The notes beneath the pieces are model-generated. The model was not told where the DNA came from and made no database searches. It saw only the letters and a program-made list of their open reading frames with translations. From positions 1 through 14,458 of the forward strand of contig CAYMRB010000260.1 of the NCBI GenBank assembly GCA_964392615.1: 14,458 nucleotides of DNA, given 5' to 3'. Every line of letters starts with the position of its first letter. Positions within the stretch are counted from its first letter, which is position 1. Of the stretch, positions 7,601 to 13,800 are shown one piece after another. This stretch comes from CAYMRB01 sp964392615. GTDB lineage: Bacteria > Planctomycetota > UBA8108. The position numbers were made by a program, and so were the translations under genes.

Positions 7601-7949
7601 GTACCTCCTGCCGGCATGGCTGCCGGTGGGATGCGCGCTCGTCGGAAGCGCGTGCGTGATCTTCTCGCGCGTACGTGCAGGATTCGCCCACCTGGCGCGC
7701 GGTATCCTCGCGCAGGCGGCGCTGCACGTCGCCGTGTACCTGGTGCTCGCGATGGGCATCCACGTCCGCATCGCCGAGTTCGCCGAACACCGGGTCCTGA
7801 GCTACGACAACAGCCTGGGAGGGCTGGAATTCCTCATGAATTGCATCTTCGCGACCGGTCTGATCGGCGTACTGCTCCTGGCCTGGCCGGCGTCCGCAAA
7901 GACTGCGCAGCGAGCGGGTGCGGCGGAACCTGAAGGAGTCGTGTCGTGA
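4617..7949 (+). CDS. Membrane Ser/Thr protein kinase with very large polytopic C-terminal domain
   Basis: 1110 residues. A Hanks-type kinase domain spans about 15-258: G-x-G loop GVGRGAFGEVY (20-30), catalytic Lys43 (VALK), probable helix-C Glu52, HRDLKPEN with Asp132, DYG in place of DFG (149-151), SVGTIHYMAPE (167-177) and Arg247 in DRW. All catalytic residues are present, so it should be active. A Pro-Glu-rich linker (about 290-345) and a basic stretch (350-385) lead to membrane cluster 1 (about 393-547, five or six helices). A second proline-rich linker (555-640) leads to cluster 2 (about 642-1105, about 12 helices). Cluster 2 appears to be three copies of a four-helix unit beginning near 642, 790 and 947. 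Typical bacterial kinases have one transmembrane helix, so this is unusual. GGAGG (4603-4607) precedes the start by nine bases. It overlaps both neighbours by 4 nt. Confidence 0.93.
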   Translation: MSFRYRHGDRPLDGYTVQRGVGRGAFGEVYYAISDGGREVALKTVLQNHEIELRGVRHCINLKSPHLVSIFDVRKLENGEPAVIMEYVAGPSLRDLVREFPEGMPRPQAAFLVREIGKGLAYLHEKGIVHRDLKPENLFFEDGFVKIGDYGLSKYVSVSRQSGQTMSVGTIHYMAPEIGSGIYNQGIDIYALGIILYELLTGKVPFGGDSFGEILMKHLTAKPDLSAVEEPFRSVIAKALEKKPEDRWLSVEEMCAALFEDEALQDSLHLFNPASLSGAVRRAAPDLKEPNPASPEQETIPANAPTPEPPPAPRPEPPRAPTPEPPARPTPQAPRAPAAAEATPTTFPPRRDKPRDRRSQRDRASGAKPHPAKHSRDPLDLGQRIGRAVSTALVVSIAIALTRGGYAHALAAVIGMLFAIGCTTLSILACEGLLTRSFAVASPGFPRRLTAGLFALIPIGLGMSIVLAAGAHGRAIGGATLAFAISVVLADWSARLDPHRAERVALGDAVAAGLLGGLFALVFSHDAGAALVVGGSLAAISLSLNSIAPFVPKHRRGASQQRPPEPAEPSGARYREFRDRSGPAAAPAAPPPPPSPTTPKDVPMWVEEISPASAGQPGHVWQNAAASLRPDLSRAPAPPGAFARVFWLFISALLVAGGLCCFAAPAVMNLHPEEELITISFGIGCTGMLMFALYRALWARKQGFFARSVRPFFLTCLATTCVICGYIFVMGPIHGYWRIDAEESFVTLTVGAAAFVLFSILLGFERLLSADDAVADAAGLRWAERPVHPFVRLFHLLLASGGVVAWVGLSSIAMFGGRMSDWGRLEFLMPGFVAFALGVFFLHQALRYRRGYLWEGTVRPFVLIHGVTAVIACGLILLWQPATYHGHRYHARIHGGMHEDDLMVTVGVAIVAAVFTAFAFFVRGRGRGLGRSRLLAWGYREADEPIHSAWLSLGTLFWIAALVLTLASTGLRLGLGEVLGLEAEMGAESYRLLSEYLLPAWLPVGCALVGSACVIFSRVRAGFAHLARGILAQAALHVAVYLVLAMGIHVRIAEFAEHRVLSYDNSLGGLEFLMNCIFATGLIGVLLLAWPASAKTAQRAGAAEPEGVVS
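7933..7938 (+). promoter_or_regulatory. Strong Shine-Dalgarno fixing the GTG start at 7946
   Basis: AAGGAG lies seven bases before GTG (7946-7948), inside the last codons of the kinase gene. The GTG overlaps the kinase stop as GTGA, so the two genes are translationally coupled. No ATG suits as start in this frame. Confidence 0.7.
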
Positions 7950-9400
7950 ACGTGGATGTAGGATTCTCCGTTGTCGGACTTCTCGTCATCGCAGTCGCCA
8001 TCGCGCTCGTCGCGGGCCTCGTCGGCCTCATCGTCTGGGCGGCGCGCCGGCCGTCCGCCGGAAGCGCGCTGACGGTCCTCGGAGTCGTGCTCGGTATCGG
8101 TGGCGCCCTCCTCGGCCTGCTCTTCCTCGGGTTCATGCTTCTCGTCCCCGTGGCGCACGACTCGCAAAGGGTGGCCCGACGCGCCGTCCCCACCGCGCAC
8201 ACCTCACCCGCTACGCCCACCGCCATGGAGTTCGTGGAAGAGGTCGCAGACGCGCACGACTCGGCGCGCGAGCGCGACGGGACGAGGCGCTTCACATCGA
8301 CCTCCGAGCGTGGCAAGACACGTCGCCCCAACCGCGCCTCGTCGGCCGGCGAGAGCAAATCGAGCCACGCCGTGTCGACGTCCGTGGAAGGGCCGGAGCT
8401 CGCCGCCTGGGGCCGGATCCAATTCGTCGTCCTCGGCGCCCTGGCGCTCATCGCGTGCCTGCTGCTCGCGCTGCGGCGGGGTGGCAAGAGAGGCCTGGCG
8501 GTCGGCGCTGCGGTGATCGTCATCGCCGTGGTGCTGGTCATTCCGGCATTGAGAATGCGCGACGTCGTGCACGTCGAACAACAGCATACCGTCACCCACG
8601 AGACCACCGTCGATCTCATCGCCGACCCCGCCCCGAGTCGAGCCGAGGAGCTCGAGACCAGCACGCCGATCGACGGCGAGGTCGACATCGCGCCGCGCAG
8701 CGACCGCGACGAGTGGCTCGAGTCGGGGCGCCTGCAAGGGCCGTGGCAGACGCACGACGAGGTCCCGGGCACGCCGACGAAACCGTGGTTGACCGGAGGA
8801 GCGACCGCCGCAGAGCGCAGCGTCCGCATCGGCGATACGTCGTTCCGGTTCGCGCCGCGCACCAGCGACGATCACATCATCGCGTTCTCCGGAGTCGAGC
8901 CCTCGCGCGGCGCAGCGCTGCGTGCCGCGCACGCGACGGCGGCGCAGAAGCTCGCCGTGCTCGCGCTGATGCACCTCGAGAGCGAGCGACCTGAAATCGA
9001 CACGAGCCAGGTATGGCCTCTCGCCGTCGGGCTCGGCGTCGACGTCGCGAGGGCGGCCGAGATCGACCGGATCGAGCAGTCGTCCGAGCGCGCGTACGGA
9101 CCGATCTACCGCGCCGCGGTCCTCGTCGATGTCGACGATCAGCGCCTCGCGTCCCTGGCGACGACCGTCGAAAGCGAGCATGCGCGCGGTTGGGTCAAGC
9201 GACAGGACGCGCTGCGGCGCTGGCTCTGGACCGGTGCGTCCGTCGGCCTTCTCGCGATCGCGATCTTCCTCCTGTACACGTTTCTGAACGCGGGGACGAA
9301 GGGCCACTTCGCCTGGCCGCTGCGGTTCGTGTCGGCTGCGGTGTTCCTGATCCTCTGCGCGGCGGTGTATTTCATCCGCGTGCAGCTCGACGCGCTCTGA
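7946..9400 (+). CDS. Six-helix membrane protein coupled to the kinase, unknown function
   Basis: 484 residues from a GTG start. Hydrophobic segments come in three pairs: about 8-32 and 41-67, about 158-176 and 183-201, and about 427-448 and 461-479. Between pairs 1 and 2 is a Ser/Thr/Arg-rich, probably disordered linker (about 70-150). Between pairs 2 and 3 is a soluble domain of about 220 residues with VRIGDTSFRFAPRTSDDHII, an alanine-rich helix (RGAALRAAHATAAQKLAVLAL) and YGPIYRAAVLVDVDD. A helix of this kind followed by a G-x-x-YRA-x-L-VD segment recalls uncharacterised planctomycete proteins beside sigma factors (from memory). No enzymatic motif is seen. Four-base overlap with the kinase and shared membrane location suggest a subunit, sensor or substrate of it; the Ser/Thr-rich linker is a reasonable phosphorylation target. 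A hairpin starts six bases after the stop. Confidence 0.82.
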   Translation: MNVDVGFSVVGLLVIAVAIALVAGLVGLIVWAARRPSAGSALTVLGVVLGIGGALLGLLFLGFMLLVPVAHDSQRVARRAVPTAHTSPATPTAMEFVEEVADAHDSARERDGTRRFTSTSERGKTRRPNRASSAGESKSSHAVSTSVEGPELAAWGRIQFVVLGALALIACLLLALRRGGKRGLAVGAAVIVIAVVLVIPALRMRDVVHVEQQHTVTHETTVDLIADPAPSRAEELETSTPIDGEVDIAPRSDRDEWLESGRLQGPWQTHDEVPGTPTKPWLTGGATAAERSVRIGDTSFRFAPRTSDDHIIAFSGVEPSRGAALRAAHATAAQKLAVLALMHLESERPEIDTSQVWPLAVGLGVDVARAAEIDRIEQSSERAYGPIYRAAVLVDVDDQRLASLATTVESEHARGWVKRQDALRRWLWTGASVGLLAIAIFLLYTFLNAGTKGHFAWPLRFVSAAVFLILCAAVYFIRVQLDAL

Positions 9401-9405
9401 CACTG

Positions 9406-9455
9406 TTTCGGCGACGGCGCCGAAAAGGAGTCGAAAGCTCCGATCGCTTCGGCGA
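9406..9455 (+). terminator. Two short hairpins between the kinase operon and the sigma gene
   Basis: TTTCGGCG (9406-9413) pairs perfectly with CGCCGAAA (9418-9425) around an ACGG loop. TCGC-TTCG-GCGA (9444-9455) follows, a four-base stem capped by a UUCG tetraloop. The first begins six bases after the stop at 9400. Neither has a T-run after it, so partial termination, mRNA-end protection or a leader structure for the sigma gene are all possible. No clear promoter was found in the 107-nt gap. Confidence 0.35.
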
Positions 9456-9507
9456 GAATCAGCGTTTGCGGCGGTGTGAACCGTCCTGAAGCGTTGCACT
9501 CGGAGTA

Positions 9508-10413
9508 ATGAGCGAGCCGATGGCTGGCGAACAAGACGGTGACCGATTCCTGATCGACGAGATTCAGCGCGGCTCCTCGGATGCCTTCCGCCGTCTCGTC
9601 GACCGATTCAATGGCCGGCTCAAGGCTTTCGCGACACGCAAGCTGTCGGGAAGCGGACTCGACCCGGACGACGCGGTGCAGGAGACGTTCCTGTCACTGG
9701 TCCGCAACATCGAGAAGCTCGCCGAGGTCCGCTCGCTGCAGGCGTACCTGTACACGATCCTGCGCTGTCGGATCGCCGACCTCGCCCGCGGCCGCGGGCC
9801 GACCGCAGGCGCGGTGTCGCTCGAGGCCTACGAGTCCTCCGCCGGCTACGAGCCGCCGTCACCCGTCGGCACGCCGAGCGCGTACGTCCGGCGCGATGAG
9901 GCGCGCGACATGCGGCCGAACGTCCTCTGCGACTGCCTCGAGGCGCTCCTGTCGAAGCTCAAGGCCGAACGCAAGTTCCGCGATCTGAAGATCCTCGAGC
10001 TGCTGTTCTCGGTCGGCATCAGCAACAAGGAAGCGGCCAAGCTCGCCGAGACGAGCGAACCCACCGTGTCACGCACGCGGACCGCGCTGATCGAGGACCT
10101 GCGCAAGCTGATCTCGAAGCACCCGCAGTCGGACGCGATGGAGGATCTCCCCGCCGGCGACGACGTCTCGCACCTGATCTCCGATCTCTGGCGCGAGAAC
10201 CTCTTCAGCTGCATCAAGCGCAGCACGCTCGGTAGCCATGCGCTCGACGTGCTCGAGAACGACTGGCAGGACTACGTCCGCTTCCACCTCGAGGTCGTCC
10301 GCTGTCCGTATTGCCAAGCGCATCTCGACGACGTCCAGGGCGGCGGGGAAGGCGTCAGCCTCGCGCGCCGCGACAGCATCATGCAGTCGAGCATCGGGTT
10401 TCTGAAGGACTGA
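9508..10413 (+). CDS. ECF-like RNA polymerase sigma factor with Cys/His C-terminal extension
   Basis: 301 residues; typical ECF sigma factors have about 160-210. Region 2 spans about 12-95: AFRRLVDRFNGRLKAFATRKL, then DPDDAVQETFLSL (52-64), the core-polymerase-binding segment with its acidic residues intact, then LQAYLYTILRCRIADLARG. A longer than usual linker (95-155) contains a C-x-C (141, 143). Region 4 (about 157-202) has the DNA-binding helix-turn-helix SNKEAAKLAETSEPTVSRTRT. Residues 225-301 are an extra domain with SCIKRSTLG (Cys235) and YVRFHLEVVRCPYCQAHLDDV (His260, Cys266, Cys269). This resembles the H-x3-C-x2-C zinc finger of anti-sigma factors but with longer H-C spacing. From memory, planctomycete sigma factors linked to Ser/Thr kinases carry such tails. 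Control by the upstream kinase is inferred. GGAG (9502-9505) is only two bases from the ATG; Met5 is an alternative start. Confidence 0.92.
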   Translation: MSEPMAGEQDGDRFLIDEIQRGSSDAFRRLVDRFNGRLKAFATRKLSGSGLDPDDAVQETFLSLVRNIEKLAEVRSLQAYLYTILRCRIADLARGRGPTAGAVSLEAYESSAGYEPPSPVGTPSAYVRRDEARDMRPNVLCDCLEALLSKLKAERKFRDLKILELLFSVGISNKEAAKLAETSEPTVSRTRTALIEDLRKLISKHPQSDAMEDLPAGDDVSHLISDLWRENLFSCIKRSTLGSHALDVLENDWQDYVRFHLEVVRCPYCQAHLDDVQGGGEGVSLARRDSIMQSSIGFLKD

Positions 10414-10444
10414 CGCGCCGAGAGGCGGCCGCGTGGGTTCGCGA

Positions 10445-10604
10445 GCAGCCCGTTGAAGAAGGGCTCCGAGCGCGAGGGCGAGACATTTCGTCCAGGATCG
10501 AGGCGTCAGAACGCAGGCAATGTGGTGCATTTCCGAGTTCTGACCACGAAGAGCTTGGACGAAATGGCTGCCATCGCGCCGGATTGCCCCTTTCAACGGG
10601 CTGC
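10445..10604. mobile_element. 160-bp palindromic, MITE-like element
   Basis: The ends GCAGCCCGTTGAA (10445-10457) and TTCAACGGGCTGC (10592-10604) are a perfect 13-bp inverted repeat. The two halves stay similar when folded to the centre near 10524.5: CATTTCGTCCA (10484-10494) matches the complement of 10556-10566, GTCAGAAC (10505-10512) mirrors GTTCTGAC (10537-10544), and the middle reads AATG...CATT. There is no room for a transposase. The length, inverted ends and near-complete palindromy are typical of non-autonomous MITEs or large REP-like elements. The end motif looks like insertion-sequence termini I have seen in environmental bacteria, but I cannot name the family. No clear target-site duplication is visible. 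It lies in the otherwise non-coding gap 10414-10667. Confidence 0.62.
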
Positions 10605-10629
10605 CAGAAGCGGGAAAGGATGCTACGCT
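10601..10629 (+). promoter_or_regulatory. Candidate promoter overlapping the right end of the palindromic element
   Basis: CTGCCA (10601-10606, four of six matches to the -35 consensus) is followed after 17 nt by TACGCT (10624-10629, keeping the key T-A---T of the -10). Four bases of the -35 lie inside the terminal repeat. Transcription would start near 10636, just before a hairpin and the small ORF at 10668, and could also serve the TPR gene at 10840. Confidence 0.3.
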
Positions 10630-10640
10630 GATCGTCACCG

Positions 10641-10667
10641 GCGTCGATGTCCTCGAGACGTCGACGC
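10641..10667 (+). other. 11-bp hairpin abutting the start of a small ORF
   Basis: GCGTCGATGTC (10641-10651) pairs with GACGTCGACGC (10657-10667) over all 11 positions, with one U-G wobble, around a CTCGA loop. Its last base is directly before the ATG at 10668. It could end upstream transcription, though there is no T-run, or mask translation of the small ORF. Confidence 0.45.
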
Positions 10668-10793
10668 ATGTCGAAAGGGCGTGCAGTCGAGGCCGCGCGA
10701 TCGACCTCTCGGACCGCCACAAGCGGCCACAAGCGCCTCTGGAAGACGTACCGCGACAAGTACCGACGCCTGCGGCCGGAACGCCGATTCTGA
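10668..10793 (+). CDS. Possible small, very basic peptide (41 residues), unknown
   Basis: The ORF begins MSKGRAVEAARSTSRTATSG and ends with HKRLWKTYRDKYRRLRPERRF. The C-terminal half is dense in Arg/Lys with spaced Trp and Tyr, and its codons end almost entirely in G or C like the real genes nearby; the first half is less biased. Such peptides often bind RNA, DNA or ribosomes. It is superficially like the small ribosomal protein bTHX in size and charge but lacks that family's motif. Weak points: no Shine-Dalgarno, and a strong hairpin touches the start. An in-frame ATG at 10647 would add seven residues but lies inside the hairpin. A candidate promoter ends at 10629. It may be genuine or a chance ORF in the leader of the TPR gene. 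Confidence 0.35.
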   Translation: MSKGRAVEAARSTSRTATSGHKRLWKTYRDKYRRLRPERRF

Positions 10794-10839
10794 TGAATCC
10801 GGCGGTTCGCGTTCCGAGTCGGGCGGGCAGCAACCGCAT

Positions 10840-13800
10840 ATGGAATTCGACGACGTCCGCAGCCGCGTCCCACGCGCTCTGGAGCTCTACGGAGAGAACC
10901 GGTTCCTCGACGCGTGGGACGAGATTCGGGAGTGGTGGCGCCCGGAGCTCGTCGACGAGCTGACGGTCGACGAGATCATCCACGCCGGACGGCTCGCGGG
11001 ACGACTCGGTGGCCAGAAGATCCGGCGCTGGATGCTGCGGCTCGCCCACAAGCGAGAGCCGGCGCACCCGCTCGTGCGGTACTTCGCGTGGCAGGAGGGA
11101 CGGCGGCGTCGGTCCCTGCTCTCGTGGCTCGCCGAGGCGGAGGCGCACCCAGATCTCGAGTCGGGGTCGGCCGAATGGGATGCGAGCTTCCTGTCCTATC
11201 AGGCGATGGTCTGGTCGGGCTTTCGCCAGTTCGAGACAGCCCACGAGCTGCTCGAGCGAGCCATGGCGATCGACGCGAGGGAGCCATGGGTCGCGGTCTG
11301 TCGCGCCGAGGTCCTGCTCGCCGAAGATCGCTGGGACGAGGCGATCGCCGACGCGAGCCGAGCGTGGGAGATGTCCCCCGGCATGCCGGCGGCCGCTGCG
11401 CTGCTCGGGCGGGCGCTGACGCGCCGTCAGCTCTTTCGCGAGGCGGTCGAGCTCATCGTGCCGGTCGCGGAGGCGACGCAATCGTACGAGACGCGCATCG
11501 TCGCGTGCTATTACCTCTGCGCGCTCGCCGAGCGCTGCGGGGACGGCGCCGAACTGCGCCGACACGCCGAGCGCGCCCGTGAGCTCGCGGCAGGGCTCCC
11601 GGATATCGTGCCGCTGGCCGATCGTGCGACGTTCGACGAGATCGCCCTGACCCACGCCGACATCGCGTCGGTTCTCGGCGACGCCGCGGCCCTGCGCGAG
11701 GCGGCGAACCGACTGCACATTCCGTACTTCCGGACGGTGCTCGAGAACCTCCGCCAGCGCCCCGACGGCCAGCGGATCGTGCTGCCCTTTCGCCCGGTGT
11801 TCCAGAAACACGTCACCTGTCTGCCGGCGAGCATCGCCGCCGTGCTCGGTCGCTTCGATGTCGACGTCGACGTCGACGCGCTCGCGGCGACGATCACGTT
11901 CGACGGCACGCCGACGTGGCTCGCGAGCGATTGGCTGCGTCAGCAGGGCTTCGCGACGCGGCTGTTCGTCGCGACTGCCGACACCTGTCGCGCGCTGATC
12001 CGCAGCGGCCTGCCCTTCGTCATCCTGCAGCAATCGATCGACTCGGGGCACGCGATGGCCGCGGTCGGCCTCGACGAGGCGGCCGACACGCTCATCGTGC
12101 ACGATCCGGGCTCGCCGCGATGGCGCAGCGTCCTCCTCGCGCACATCGAGGACGAAGAGAAGCCGTTCGGCCCCGAGGGACTCGCTGTCGTGCCGGCGTC
12201 GGAAGCGTCGCGGCTGGACGTCCTGCCGGAGGAGCTCGGCTACCCGAGCCAGTACACCGACGAGTACCGCAAGGCGATGATCCACCGCGGCCACGAGGCG
12301 GCGGGCGAGGTGCTCGACCAGCTGACGCAGATGCTTCCGGACCATCCGGCCACGCGGCGTCTGCGCGCGATCCACCTCGGATCGACCGGCGCGCTGTTCG
12401 AGGCGATCGAGCTGCAGGAGGCGATGCTGCGGGAGCACCCGAACTGCATCCCGCTGCGCAACGAGCTGCTGCGCAACCTGCACCGAACGCGGGACACGGC
12501 GCATATCCGCCGAACGCTCGAAGAGATCGTCACGCAGGGACGGCTGCCCGGCATCGAAGGCAACGAGAGCTGGCGTTTTCCGCCGACGACGTGGGTGGCG
12601 CGGTACGCGGACTACCTGTCGCTGTGCCCCGAGGACGCCCCTCGCGCGGAGCGGCTGCTGACGGCAGCGCTGCGGCGAATGCCGTACCACGCCGAAGCGT
12701 GTCACGTCCTCGGCGATGTGTTGGCGCGGCAGCGACGCTACGAGGACAGCGTCCTGCCGTTGCGGCTCGCGGCGCGCCTCGAGGACACGGACGAGCACTA
12801 CGCTCGCGCCGCCGCGGACTCGATGCGGCTCGTCGGCCGCGAGGCCGATTCCATCGCGTATCTCGAAGCGCGCGTCGAGCGCCTCGGCGCGTTGCGGCGC
12901 GGCGACCAGGTCTGGATGACGCTCGTCAACGCGCTGGACGACTACGGCCGGCCGGAAGAGGCGTTCGCGGCGATGGAGCGTGCCCTCCGCGCGCGCGAGG
13001 ACGATCCGTCGCTCGCGGCGCGAGCCACTTCGTTCTGGCTGCGCATGGGCGAATGGGATCGCGCGCAGGAGTGCCTCGATCGCGTCGGCTCCTCGGAGCA
13101 CCAGGTGCTGTGGTCGAGCGCGGCCGTCGAGTTCCACTACGCCGCCGGCCGCTGGAAACGCGCGCTCGAGCTGTGCGCTGCGTGGGTCGAAAGCGTGCCG
13201 GACAATATCGCTGCACGGCGCCGGTACGCGTGGCTTTGGGCTCACGAGCACGGCCACCTCGCGACTCTCGAGCTCACGCGGCGTTGGGCCGACGAACATC
13301 AGGGAGATGAGGACTTCGAGAGCGCCCTTCTCGACCAGCTCGAGGAGCTGTCGCGCGACAGCGAGGTCGAGTCGCTGCTGCGAGCGCGCGTCGAGCGGAA
13401 TCCGCGCGACTCGTGGACGTGGTGCCGACTGGCGAACGCCGTGTTGAAGCGCGCGAGCCTCCAGGTAGGAGAGCAGCGCGACGCGATCATGGCGGACGCC
13501 GAGGCAGTCGTCGATCGCTGCCGCGAGCTCGACCCCCACAGCTCGCAATTCTGCGCGCTGGAGGGTCACCTCGCCGAGCTGCGCGGCGACGTCGCCCTGG
13601 CCGTCGAGCGCCTGTTGCGAGGGCTGCAGCACGATCCTGATCACGCGTATCTCTACGATCGCGTCCTCTCGACGTCGAGAGCGCTCCCCGAACCGGAGCA
13701 GCGCGAAATCGTCGAGGTGCTCGAGCAGAGCCTGACGCGAACGACGGGCAATCTGCACGCGGCGCGCGAGCTGGCGCTGGGAATCGCCGAGCGCTTCGGC

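Noticed and set aside
5378..7933. 851-codon plus-strand frame inside the kinase gene
   Set aside because: Out-of-frame product that is almost entirely Arg/Ala/Pro; typical third-frame artefact of high GC.
10414..10839. N-terminal extension of the TPR-peptidase protein, or a sigma-TPR fusion interrupted only by the TGA at 10411
   Set aside because: The frame is open through the whole gap, but the translated stretch has irregular codons, includes the palindromic element and reads as low-complexity Arg/Ser-rich sequence. A TGA readthrough has no supporting evidence.
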